Of a stretch of 64,000 nt of DNA, positions 1-13,000 are shown one piece after another; the stretch's first letter is position 1; each line of letters starts with the position of its first letter. The notes below the pieces were generated by a model. The model searched no databases. It was given only the letters and a program-made list of their open reading frames with translations, and had not been told where the DNA came from. Origin of the DNA: Melanocharis versteri. Lineage: Eukaryota > Chordata > Aves > Passeriformes > Melanocharitidae. The stretch spans positions 496,001-560,000 of the forward strand of contig VZTG01000483.1 in the NCBI GenBank assembly GCA_013397845.1, given 5' to 3'. Made by a program: the position numbers and the translations under genes.

Positions 1-1325
1 TTCATCCCACCTCCCAAATGGGGAAGCCCTCAAAATGGGGGAGGGGAGGGCATGGTTTTAATTCAAATGCTGCGTCTTAAAATACTGTTGTGCAGCATTT
101 GGCTGAGACTGATTAAATCTATATATAAATACACGCCATGAGAGTGCTTTATCCCCTCTATGTCTCTTGGGAAAAAAAAAAGCTTCTGCATTAATAACCA
201 TTTACTATTTCAGTTTTACACTGAAGAATTTGAATATTTGAGCAAAACCTTTATTTTGCCAAAGCCAACAACTGTTTACAAATGAAAGGAAGCAGAACGC
301 AAGTTATGAGCTGACAGATGCAATAGAAAGAGGGTGGAAAGGATTTTCTCATGGGCAAAAGAAGCCTGACAGACTTAACTGAGGCATTTGGACCTCTCCT
401 CAGGAATGCTCAGCCCTCCACGGAGACTTCTGTCTTACACTGATTCAGCATTCCTAACTTCATTTCTACTAATTCTCCCTGTTGTTCCTCACTCCAGCTA
501 CTCCTTCTGCAAAATTTATCAGGATAGAAAGATGCTGGAGAAAAGTGTATCACAGTGCTGCTGTCATTCATTACCTGTCTTGAAAACCTTACTGGGAAAA
601 AAGTCAACGCAAGAAGGAAACCTCAAGTCTTACTACAGCCTAGTTCTCTCTCATTCAGGCTTAATTCAAGTGACACGTTGCATAGGGAGGGTGCCAATAT
701 TATGGAAAAACTGCCACTGCAGAGGCTGCACCTCTCCCTGATAAGATCACCTTTGACTAATCATGATTTAATCCAAACTCAGTTCTGACAATCTTTAGAT
801 ACTGTTGATTCTTCCCAAAGATCGTTGACTATGTGTCAAATGCCATGCAATAAAATGCAAATTCCTTCCCACCAGAAATGGAGACAACATGCCCCATTTG
901 CCTCACGGCAGGATGAGCAAACTTTCTTTGCTGACACACACTATGTGACACACACAATGAATACCAGAAAGCATTGTCCTTTTATCAACTCCCTCAAAAG
1001 TTTCTGCTTTTTCACACTTGTTTATCAAGTGCTGTAGTACAGGACATTACTCCTCTGTATAAATCTGGCACTTCTTGTAACTGCAATTATCAAAACATGT
1101 AACACAAGCACTGCCTTTGTGGCAGAGATGCAAGTTAATGCACACAACTCATGTAGAACTAAATTAATCAACCCCCACCAAAACAATCACTTAGCTCCAG
1201 CAAGGAAAAAACTGCATTCACTCAACAGCTTTGCAAAAGTACAGTTAGCTTGTGAAAAACACCTTTAAAACATTGTGGATTGTTTCTCTCTCAGAAACAT
1301 CCAGAACTTCGCAGCGTCAACTCAC
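1..1325 (-). other. CEP85L: CEP85L intron 2 (part)
   Basis: AT-rich sequence left of the exon 2 donor. The next CEP85L exon, expected to continue DHSTSSGTLSF in human, is not found here in any minus-strand frame, so the intron runs past the window edge. I saw no recognisable repeat or RNA gene. Open frames of up to 117 codons have no coding character. Confidence 0.8.
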
Positions 1326-1487
1326 CTTCCACACTGTCAGAACAGGAGGTACCGATCCCAGTGTCCCCGCTGTCAGAAGCTATGCTGTGTCTTCTCACAG
1401 GATTGTTTTGACTGCTTGATGAAATTGTTGAGGACTGCCACAGGGATTCAGTACCAGGTAACCATCCCACTGAGGAATAATCCGAGC
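1326..1487 (-). CDS. CEP85L: CEP85L coding exon 2 (internal exon)
   Basis: CEP85L is a centrosomal coiled-coil protein of the CEP85 family; human variants cause a posterior-predominant lissencephaly. Read on the minus strand, the exon follows a pyrimidine-rich acceptor (ttcttttttgtag) and ends at the donor AAG|GTGAGT. It is 162 bp: two bases completing a codon, 53 full codons, then one base, so both introns are phase 1. The peptide begins SDYSSVGWLPGTESLW, continues with a Ser/Asn-rich stretch and RRHSIASDSGDTGIGT, and ends SCSDSVE. From memory, human CEP85L has the same arrangement (DYSSAWLP...ESLWQ...RRHSIASDSGDTGIGT...SVEDHS), with one residue fewer near the start. The leftover G would complete the Asp of SVED in the next exon, which is not in the window. 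The segment lies N-terminal to the coiled coils and is probably disordered. The other two frames are closed by stops. The paralogue CEP85 is the main alternative, but the identity in the SDSGDTGIGT block favours CEP85L. Confidence 0.93.
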
Positions 1488-3795
1488 CTACAAAAAAGAA
1501 AGGCAGAAGTCTGTCATTAGAGATACATTACAACAGTCAGCAACAAAACACCTGTCAAGATGAAAACTGAATCCTCTGTTTCACAGATCAAGCCTGAGCC
1601 AGACTGTGTTTGTGTCTTGGAGGGTTTTTTTTTGTTAATTAAAATCCTTTTGCTAGATGAAAGCTCCCCAAAAATTCCAACGCATATATTTTTACTATTT
1701 AGAAACATGATCCTTAAACTATTCTTGCACTCTTTAACAAGACACTCATCATATGACTCCTATCCTAGAACTGATTCTCAATTCACAGCAGAATTTTGCA
1801 TTGCAAGCCTTCAAATACAAAGAAATGAATTAATTTTAGGACAGAAACCAGTTGAAGACTTGGCCACTGAGATACAGTCATTTTCTACTGTGCATAAACC
1901 ACATGACCTAGGTGATAAAGCCAGCAATAAAATCGTCAACACTGATCTCTAAAGTAATTCCTTATGTAGCTGCACACAAGCCGCCTTTGTGAGACATGTA
2001 TCCATCTAGTGGTTTGTTTCATTTTGGTTATTTTTATATTTAAATAATCGTTAAAATATTACATTTTAAAATACAATTCAGAGCAGCAACTAGTTCCTCT
2101 GTTCAAGGAGTTTTTAAAGTAGGCCACACATTCTCACAGTCAACCTCAAGGGGAAATTTATCACAGAGTACAGTCCCAGAAGACCATTACAATTTCCAAT
2201 AGCCAATATCTAAATCTGAGCATTGTTTAAAGGCAGAATACTGATCACCACATTCATACTCTGAACCAGCAGAGGCACATAAAGAACCGTGGAAAAAAGC
2301 ACGGCTGCTCTTCATTTGTATATAATCACATACATACAACCCCTCTAGCAGTTAGCTTTGTATAGCACTTTCAGCAGGAAATGACTCATGAAGAAGTATC
2401 AGCTCACATATAATGTCTCTTATGCTACATGCCATTATTTTTAGATCATTTAAACAGTTTCAGCAGTGTCCATCCGAAGTCATAACAGCAATTTGCCTCT
2501 GCAATGACATCTGCTATTTCCAGCTGTACTTGTTTTCCAGTAAATTGAATAGTTCAGAAAACAACATAAAAATTAATATATGTGGGTACATATATAACCC
2601 CACCCCCATATATGAATACATACATGCTCCCCATATAGCAGCCAAATCACTAGACCTACTAGCCAGAGCTGTAATAGCTGCTTGCCAAGCCACTTGAAAA
2701 TTGAGGAACACAGTAAATACTTACACAGTAAGTTCCTTACTGCATGCACTATTTGACTGTAACATGACATCTAAAACAGTCTCCTTTTTTGTAGGTAAGT
2801 TCTTGAAGGCCTTAAATACGCCTGTCCATCTCATTTGCGTCAACTTCATTCTCCATTGAAGTTACTGCCTCTTCTTCCCCTTGGAACATTTGCCTACCTT
2901 TTCTTCCAGTAATTCAAAATCACCCAACTCTCCTTCCCCTTTGTTCTACTTCAGCCATACCTTGTGCAATGTATTTCTTTCTCTTCCTTAAACTTAAGTT
3001 TTTCCTCTCCAAAAGTCTCTTTAACTATTCCCATGTATATCTTTCAAGTCCAAGGGTGAGGGGAAAGACCAGACGAGCCAGACACGAACACATGTGCCCA
3101 TGGCTCACCAGTCACACCCTGAAAAGAGGTACCAGCCAAGGTTCTAATGGAACACCACTCCAGGTGTCATCCTTCATACCACCCTCTCTGTGTCATCATC
3201 TGATGTACTCAAGTGTGACAGTTTTGCATACAGCCAGCGGAAAACTGGGATATTTCTTGTTCTCCCACCGTCCAGCGCATTTTTCACTAATACTTACTGT
3301 CTGCTTTGGAAACAATAATTTTGCCGTCCCCCCCTCTGAACAGGGCTACTTTCCACAAGAATTCCACTTTTTCTTTCTCAAGCTGCATCTAGCCATTCCA
3401 GCAGAAGTAAAACTGACTTATGGAAGGCCAAGCTAATTAAATCAGAGACAGTTCTGATTCAGGAGACATTTAAAATACATTTATAGAAGAGAAATTTAGA
3501 TTGGTTCACCCTTTATTACACCGTTTTCCACTACACAACTCTTTGGTGACATTTCAGCTTTTATGCCATTAAACAGGTGTTAAAAGAAATGCAGCAGATA
3601 ATTTAATATGCAGTAGTGGTACCATTAACACAGCATTAAGTGTCAAACCCTTTAGCTCTCTTGGTTACACAAATGCTCAGCATGTGAACCTACAACCGTT
3701 CATACACAAACCCCCAAAACGGAGAGATACTTTTCACTCTGGTGGAACTTTGAGGAATAAAAGCTAAAAATACCACAGAACAAGAGTAACTTAAG

Positions 3796-4000
3796 AAAGG
3801 ACTTTCAGAAGTCACCTAGTCTAACCTTCAACTGAAAGCAAGGTAATTAGATCAGATGAAATCTCAGGGCCCCATCAAGCTGAGTCTTGAACACCTCCAA
3901 GGACACAGATTCCACAACATCCTCCATTCCAAGAAAATTTTCCGAACATCTCAAGAGTCTCTCACACTCCAAACATATCGTTGCAATATATCCCAAAAGA
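3796..4000 (-). mobile_element. CR1 LINE fragment
   Basis: On the minus strand this gives a CR1 ORF2 C-terminal signature, with GMEDVVESVSLEVFKTQLDG close to the family pattern ...EVV.APSLEVFK.RLD.AL. The plus strand reads as the usual antisense 3' region (aaggactttcagaagtcacctagtctaacc). It is 5'-truncated and diverged and lies in CEP85L intron 1, in the same orientation as the gene. Confidence 0.65.
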
Positions 4001-7000
4001 TGCAACAACCCAGCGCAACTAAACTCGGTTAACAAACAGGGTTAACATACTAGAAGGGGCAGGCAGGCATTCCCATTGGGATCTCCGCAGGTACTGTAAG
4101 CAGAGAAAATAGCAGGCACCACAAAACACCCCACTATAATCAATTCTCAGTTTTACACCTGCACACAGACAGCCTAGGGACACACCAGGCCCCAGGTGCG
4201 GTGCTGAAGCACAGGTCCCGGAGGACATGCTGGCACATCACAGAATTAATGCAACACTTTCTGGAGCACCTTCGCACCCTAGGGCAGCTCAGCATCACTG
4301 AGTTAACTCAGGAAGCCTGATCCTTGAGCTGGTAGGCCTGAAGAGGTAAGTGCTGCTACACATCCACAGCTACACACAGATCAGCATGAGGCCAGCAAGA
4401 CTTTCCAAGCTTTGACTCAACACAGGCCAGCCAGATCTCATCTGGCTTTCCAGGGAAATACACAAGTCTACCTGCACGGTGCTATGGGTCCCAGGAGGGT
4501 CTCTCCACTCAGGCACTGCCCTCTCACTTCCCCTGGGATGCACTGCTGGCTGTGCACAGCAGCAAGAGTGCACCCACAGTGCTGCCACCAGGATCATGCC
4601 TCTTCCTTACAGCCATCCTGTACACAGAGGAGTGGACATGGGCTGGGGTAGGGTGGAACAGTCATTTTTCCACTGGATTTCTACTGTTGAGGAGAAGCCT
4701 CTGCATTTAAAAAGGGTATGTCCCAAGAAAGACACTTGGTTTAGATTTTTAATAGGTAAACAGTACGTGGGTTTTAACCTATTTTAGACGTCAACAGAAC
4801 ATGGCTGCACATGATCACTTCAAGAAATCCTTTCTCTTTGCCCTCGCTGACATTAAACATGCTCCTTTTTTTTTTCTAAAAAGGATAGCTAATGACATAA
4901 CCCGGGTGTCCACAGTCTCTAATGTTTCATGGCATATCCACACCATTGTGTTACCTTGCAGACCTACTGGAGATTCTGTTTCGTAGAAGACCATTACAAA
5001 TATACAAGTGTCTGCATGAGAAAGTGAATTCAATCAGCTTTGAAAAGCTGTATCATAAACAGCCAAATACAAGCACCAAAATAGCAGAAACGAACCCAAT
5101 AATTAACTCTCAAGAGTAAGTAACCCATAAAATATAACCTTATAGACCTCATTAGTCCAAGACATTATTTAAAAACTAATATATTACTTACATTATCTGA
5201 AATTCACCTTCTGAGCCAAGTCCAATCACTATGCACCCTGTTCTATGCTCCCCATCTCCTTTTTGGACAGTTCTCTGCAAATGCATGATCTTTCATGCAG
5301 CAAACAGCCTACACTAAAAGAACCAAGTGTAAAAGGGGAAGATACATAGGAGTCCTCACACCGCTCAGCCAGCACACCTGCCTCACCATGCTGCTCTAAT
5401 CTCAAACCTGCCAATCAACAGCCACTGTCCATCTGCCCAAAATACAGAGTGGGGTAAGAAAAGCAAGCGAAGTTTTCTAGTATTTGTGCTGCTGAATTGT
5501 GTATTAGCATCTGTCAATGATCATTCTTTACTGGGTTAGAAAAATCTACCTTTCACAGGATTCCCTAGAAAAGAAAAAAGTAGTGTCATCCACCAACAAA
5601 CATGACAAAATATGTGTAAGATCACAAAAAAATCTCGAAAGAAGCCTTGTTTATACAAACAGTTGAACGCCTCCTTAAATTTGGTCAGTTAAATATACCA
5701 GCATAGTCCTCTGTTTCCAGCCTAGGCACTTAAAACAGATCTCTTTACAACTAAGTATATAAAGTGCAGGAAGTAGATTATTTATTAAAAGGGAACAGTT
5801 GTTGAAATTTCACTCCACAAAAACATGTATCTTTTCCTGGGTGTTAGAGAATGCTGTCATCTATTGCTGCCTGAAAGGCTCCCAGTTAATTCTGGATCAT
5901 TATTATGCCTAATTTCAGTGGCATGCATAGAACCCCTCTGATATACATACACAAAATAACAACATCACCATCTTTACATTTGGTTCCTAAAATACCTCTA
6001 ACATGCTTGAATGTAAAGATTATTATTTAAAGTGACAGCTATGAATCTGTTACTTTACCTAGACACTGAATGGAAAGCAACAGCAAAAGACTTAACTGGG
6101 TTTCACAGCAGATACATCCTGAATTAAGAGTACTGATTTTCCTATTCCACACTGCAACTGACATGGATTGTGACCAGAAGTGAATCACCCATGACAGCCA
6201 GTGCAAATTTATACAGTCAAAGGATTCTGAAGGAGATCTCTCTACAGCGCTATCAAAACTAACTACGCAAAGCTCATTCTAGTCATCATGGATGTGACCA
6301 GGCTGTACAATCTTATTTCACGCCAGGATGGCACTGAAGTTTGCCCGAAGCCCTTCCAAGGAAACAGAGTCAGCATTCAGCCCAAAGACACTGCCAAAGT
6401 TAATTAGTTTACCCTCACCATCTGTACCTTTACCCAAAACCCTGCTAATTATGCACACAGATCACATGACAGTATTTTGAAAGAAGCCAACCCACCTTCA
6501 ACCCAATTCTCCCACACCCACTCATACAATCCCCTGATATTGCTGAACTTTTTCCAGTTGCATCTTCTACACACACCTCCCTCCTCATCAAGTTCTTCAA
6601 GGTGTCATACCCTCTCTTTTGCTCTCTCTCTTGTCCCATAGGGCTGCATAACCACACATCTTTTCAAAAGGAAAAGTCTAGAAACAAACCCACAAATGGT
6701 CTCTCAATGATATAGTTGCTGTATTGTAGGAAGAAAACTTACTTCGGTTGGAAAATGTTTGTTTACTCATCATACCTGCAAGATCATTACTGCCACAAGA
6801 TTAAAGCAAATCTCACACTGGGATGTGCTTCATGCGCAACAAGTCTTCACGGATAATATTCTATTTTTTTTAACTGCTGAAAAGACAACACAGTGAGAAA
6901 AGGCAATGGAGTCAGGGGAACCCAAAATGCTAAAAAGCCTTTCCAAAAGTAGACACAAGAGCAGACGTCATACTTTAACATATTTATATAGTGCTTTAAA

Positions 7001-10000
7001 AAAAGTTGAGAGTTAGCAATAGATTGGTGTGACAGCAGCCTCCTTCAGTCTAAGGTGAAGCAAATGATAAGGTGCATTCATTCAATCTGATATCCTGACA
7101 CAATAAAAAGATCCTGGCATCTAAGTGTTCCCTCCAGACATAGGCAAAAAAACCCTTACTTTGACAAATAACTACTTCGTAAATGCTTTTGAAAATAATG
7201 TTTAAAAAATGGCATCCCAACCCTAACCTCCTAGACACATGCTTCCTAGGTGCACTTCATCTCCACGGTCCTTCTGCAAAATAAATTGCAACTTTTATTA
7301 ATACAAATGTTCAAAACAAGTTCCAGGCCTAGAGTGCAGCCTTTTCCAGGGTGAGCAGAACATTGGAAAGAGAGGCTTCTAATGCTTTCAGGGAAGGTGG
7401 CCAGATGACAGTTTCAGGATCTTTTTTTACAAATGCTCTGGAGGTGGTGGAAACTCACAGCTCTACCAGCTGGCCATGAACTAAGATACCAGAAGGTCCT
7501 AGTCCCTCCTCTCACACAAATACAGCGGAGAGTAGGTGGATGATGCAGTTTAATCAAAGTGCAATAAGAAGCAGGGTAAAGTGGGATGAAATGACAGCCT
7601 GAACTATTAAATTTCTACATTTCAGTTTCTCAAAAGTACTCTACAGTGTCAGATAGATAAAGTATGATTCATCCTAAGGACTCATATCCTTTATTAGTGT
7701 GCTTTCTTGACAGAGCCTGCAAGCTATTTAACTAAGTTCTCGTAGTTTTCCAGTTAGAAACTGATTAGAACAGCTCTAAGCATGAAGAAAGATAAAAATG
7801 CACAGATACAGAGGGAAGCATGGAAAGAAAAATAGGAATGCGAGAGTTTAAACAGAAGAATATTGAGAGAGACCTTTCTATCAACATTTTTACTTGCAGA
7901 GGCTGATAACACTGCCTGGCATACAAAGACTTATGCCTGTCCTCTGTATTATTAATGTGCAAAAGAATTCACTTACTAGAGAGAGAGAGAAAACCATAAA
8001 ATAGTAGAGGAAAAGAATTAAAGTAGAAGAAAGAAACCTTAAGAAGAAAATACTCAAAATACAATCCTCAAAGTACACATACACCTGACTGGAAGTATCA
8101 CTTACAAAAAAAAGGCTATGGTCATATTTTAAGGAACATAAACATGTGCTTCAGTTTCTTGAGAGCTAAATTTTAAGTAGATTGTGTCACCAAACCTCCA
8201 GTTTCTTTTGCCTCTCAAATTCCTTAATAAAGGTTAAACAGTTTTGGTTTTTCTCCTCCACAGAAGTGGCTAAATGCACAATCTCTCATGATAGCTAATT
8301 ACAACTATAAACCATTTGTCTTCTATACAAAACAGTATTTCAGAGTGAACCTTCACAAGGTCTGATTTTTATGACTTTACAAATGTGTACAGGACCATAC
8401 AACAACAAGCTGCAGGGTATCCCGCGCAGGAAAGTATGCAATTTAGAAGAAACAATGGCAACTAAAAATAGTAAATAAGTCAGTTTGACAGATGAGCCGC
8501 TGAGATTCTTGCCACGGCAGTTTAAAGACACAATCAGGTAGCTCACTCTCTATAACCCCTCACCAGAGTCTATAGAAAGTAAGAGGTGAACAGCTCTGTC
8601 TTTCCATCAAAGAGTCCAGCTGGCCAGCTTATGCCACTGGCTAAAATGGGTCTGAGCTGGGAACGCTGTTTGACATCAGAGCTAATAGGATCTACTGGCC
8701 AGCTGCTACGCAAAGGCTGCTCACCCTGCCCAGACACACGCTTGTCCTGCTTTCCCCCGCATAAGCCCTGCCATTCCAGAGCCTACAGAAAGTGGTTCAG
8801 GAACAAACTGTCCTCACTCATGGAAAAGGTTATCTGCTAATTTGACTTCCTAAGCTTGCTCAGCAAGGGGTCAGACAAGAAGCAGTGCCTAGGAGGGAGT
8901 GGGAACACACAGGTCTGATGCCTAACAGCAACCAGGCCTATCCTACTGCCAAACTGTACATTGAGGCAGATTCTAAACTGGAGTGAGATAGGCATAAATC
9001 TCTGGCTGCCTTCACTGAGCAGGACAAAATCTGTTCAGCTAGCAGAGAGTTGTGTTCAGCTGTTAACTAAAAAGGTGGCAAAATCCTTAAACTGACACAA
9101 GTGTGTAATACTGGGCTTTGCCTTCCCTGACTTCTACTCTAGAACGTGTGTAAACCAAGCTCAAATCCATAACACACTTTATAATTCATACACAGACAGC
9201 ATTTAGCTTTAGTTATTTAGCATCAAACCAATGATTAAATTCCAACCTTGACAGGAAAGAAAGAGGTTCGCTTTCATTTTATCACTGACAGGAGCAAGAC
9301 CAAAAACTCAGTCCAATTGTTAATAGCACTCCTGTGAGTTTTCTGCTTCCAGATAGAACATTTGCATAAAACAGAACTTCAAAATACAAACTGCAGATGT
9401 TTCTTATTTCATGTTTGGCACACTGACTGCAACTATTACCTCATGCCTGCTATGCTGGCTTGCCTCTTTGTTTTTGGACTCAATGCACTATTCACCCCAT
9501 GGAAACACAAAACGATATTCCTAGTTTCCATTCACTTCCATATAGCAACTGCAGAGGATAAGGCTACCTTTTAAACTTGGAAAGTCTATCAACTGCAGTA
9601 TGAAGAGGGGAACATCTAGGAAAATAAACACATTAAGTTATGCTTAAAGATAATATAAACTTTGAACAGCAAGCCCTCAGGACATGCAGACAGTTCTTAG
9701 GGTCTGTTAAAAAAGCTGTGCGCTTGTAGTTGATCAGTTGAATCCTCCTATCAAAAAAAAGGTAACGATCACAGGTTATCATCTGTTTCACCCCTTCTTA
9801 CAGCTTAGCTTTATTGGTATTCAAAACCACGTAAGTTTTTCTATAAGCTGTTGTCATTCTAACATTTTTCTTACAGAATTACCTTTGTCCTCTCTCTCTG
9901 TTTAAAGGCTTAATTCAATCTCCTCTGTGCGTGGGGAAAAGTGAAGTAATCCTAACTGCTAAAATGAGTCAAAAAATACTGAACGGTTTTAAGTAGCTCC

Positions 10001-13000
10001 CACACTTTGCAAAGTAGAACAAATAGGAGTCTAGAAGTCTTACTTTAAAAAAGAAAAGTGCATCATTTCTCTCCTCTTTGTAGTCAAATATCAGTTCTGA
10101 AGATATCCTTGACACTGAAATAAATGGAGAAGACAGAGACTCCCCAAAAACAAAATTTCACTGAAATATTTTGCTCAAGTATGAAAAATGAAGGAAAAAA
10201 TTGTAACACTATTAAAGAGGTCTAATGTGCATTATAAACACAACAGGACCTACTTTAATGTGCAAGTATCAAAAAACTGAGTCTCCAGGCTATAGTTTCA
10301 GGGCATGCTGACAGAAGCATGCACTGAGTAACAGAACTATGCAAGGGAGTTCCCACATCGCTACATTTCAGTGGAAAGGATGAAAGTCTGTCTTCATGTA
10401 AGACATTAGGAGATTTTCCTTACAAACTTCTAGTGCCCATGTCACAGAGCACAACTTTTCCCCACGCTTAGCTTTACAGCTTCCTCTCACCCCTATCCAA
10501 TATAAGGAAACAATACCCTGGAAATTGAAAAGCAGCAGTTAAAAAAAAAATCCTTCACATAATACACTATCAACTCTACTCAGGATACTCGAAGTCAAAA
10601 CCAGCACTTATTGTGTTTCTGTCTTCACAACTACAATCACTTTTGATGTAAAGCTTCATATTACAATAATTCCACCAACCACACAAAAGCCTTTGTTCAA
10701 TGAGTTTGGTATTCCAGATGATGAAGAGAACAGAAAGGAGTTAAGACTGCAACTGTTAGCTTTGGTTTTGCTAAGTAGCAAAAACGATGAAGTTTTAAGC
10801 AATGGTATTTCCAACGTCTTTTTGTGCTTTTAGTTAGGTCACTATACTTCGTACTTTGTTTTCTTATTACCCACAGAACCACCAGGTCTTTGATCAGTGT
10901 TAGCCACTGAACTTTTATTCAAAGCACTAATTCTCGAATATAAAAATGCCTACAAAGGCACTGAGAATTGCCAAAAGGTATAAATAGCTTCGCTGAAGGT
11001 AGGCATTCGTGAGAGAAGACCGCATCTTATAAGACAGACTTGCAAAAAAAAGAAGGTTAATTTGTTTTGAAACATTTAAAAAAGTTGCAGCTTTCCACAC
11101 CATCTGGAAACTATGCTACTAAAGGAGTAAAACAAACATTAAAAACATAAGGATACCTTATAAGGAATCTCAGACCTGACTCCAGGATCATTCAAGACTG
11201 TTTCTTGTCTGAATACCACACCACTGGTCTCTAACGTATCAGAAAGCTGAAAGCATCTTTTTCTTTTTCACTTGTATTTGCTAAGTCTACTTCAGGTATT
11301 TTAAGAAACGAAGAGGCAGTTACGACTTTTACTTGACACTACTTGCACTGCCCTTCCTCAGCAAGACTACCACCTCTTCAGTCATTATCCATTATTCTGG
11401 ACTTGCTTAAACCTGTGAGTCCACTAATTGGTGGAAGTTACACTGTCCAATGGAATTAATGTCACTTTTTCCTGATCCTCACTTAACCTTCCTTGGCCTT
11501 CCTAGTAAGTCTGGGGATTAACTATATACTTCCTGATGTCATCTGCAGCAGCAAACCAAAACTGTGCTGGAAGATTTTTCCACTGTCCACCAGCTGATTG
11601 AAGAGCTAGTCTCTTTGACTCCAAATATCCCACACCTGCCAGACATCAGGATAGATTCCTGTCAGATGCCTGACACCAGGGTCAGGCAACTGTAAATCCC
11701 TCCCTCAGTATTTAACTTCAGTATTTCCCTGGTCCAGCTTCCCCAGTTAGTTTACCATAAGGCTGAGCAAGTGCTGGAGTGGGCACACGGGAGGCATATG
11801 AGTGGAGGTACACAGAAAGGTGGGAGCAACTACCCACTAGATTACTTTAGCTGCAAAATGAAATCATGTCCTGCAATCCACTCACGTACACCCCTTCCGG
11901 CAAAACAAGGAGTTTACCTGCTGTATTTTCCCACATTTCAGGGACTATCACACCTTTTAAGAAAAATGAATACAAAATTCTCAAAACTCAGCCTCTTTTC
12001 TTTGTGTTACTGACTCCTTTTACAGATGGGCCCTTTGGATCTCAAAAACCGGCAGAGATCCCTGGGGAATGAGGAACAGAAAGATGCAGTGTCATTTACG
12101 GCACGGCTGGCTGCAGAGAAATAGGTCACTTGAGCATGGCTGTGCAATCAATAGGATGTTCGCACTCAGGCAACTGAGCCAGATGCTGTGGAGCACAGCG
12201 CCCAGGGAAAGCTAACATCCTCAGGGCAATTCCACAGGGGTCAGCAGTTTCTGGGAGTATGAGGGATGATGTGTCAGGACTAACACACTTGTGAGCAGAG
12301 TTACATGAGTTATTCCCTGCTGCAAGTTCTCCTCCTCTTCTCCAGCCATCCACCTCTAGGCCTCTGCAGCTGATCTGCAGTGTCCCACAGGCCACATTTA
12401 GTGCCTCCTCAACCTGCCCTAGACAGGAAGAAACATCACGGAGGAGCCTAAGGCAGGAGCCAGAGCCTTATTACACTTCAGTACACTTTCCTTCAGCGCT
12501 GGCAGGAATTAACTTCAGGACACCATATTTAGTATTATTCCAGAAAATAAATATCAAAACATAATGGCTTCCCCCTGAAGAAGTTTTATGGGGTGCAGCT
12601 GCCCAGACACTGGTGGGGGCTGCAGGGAGGCCTGCGTGAGGAGTGTCCAGGGCTGCTGGGCGATGGACACAGCCGGCTCCAGACAGCTCCAAGGCAGCCA
12701 CAGCAGGGTTCAGCTGAGCCCTGCTGCCATGCCAGCAGTGCCTCAGGGAAAGCATTTGTTCAGAAAGAGCAACACCCCCCAGGAGCAAAGAGTGAGGGAG
12801 AACAAGAGTGTGAGAAACAGCCCTGTGAACCCAGAGGCAAGAGCAGCAGGGGAGGAGGAAGAGGAGCAGGAGCTCGGAGCAGTGGTACCCTGTAAGGCCC
12901 TAGAGAGACCAGGCTGGAGCAGGCCAACAGCACAAGGAAAGAGTGTGAAGAGGAGTCGACATGGACTGACACCACGGCCAAGTCTGTTCTGCCTGTGACA

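Noticed and set aside
2969..3436. 155-codon plus-strand frame in intron 1
   Set aside because: Phe/Leu/Ser-rich composition typical of translated noncoding DNA; no splice sites or family resemblance.
4346..4352. Perfect donor GAG|GTAAGT on the plus strand in intron 1
   Set aside because: No convincing acceptor or reading frame pairs with it; isolated donors are expected by chance in 64 kb. The same applies to 25965, 28294 and 35978.
8819..8840. ATGGAAAAGGTT, like the start of phospholamban
   Set aside because: Stops after a few codons (TGC TAA); the rest of the peptide is absent.
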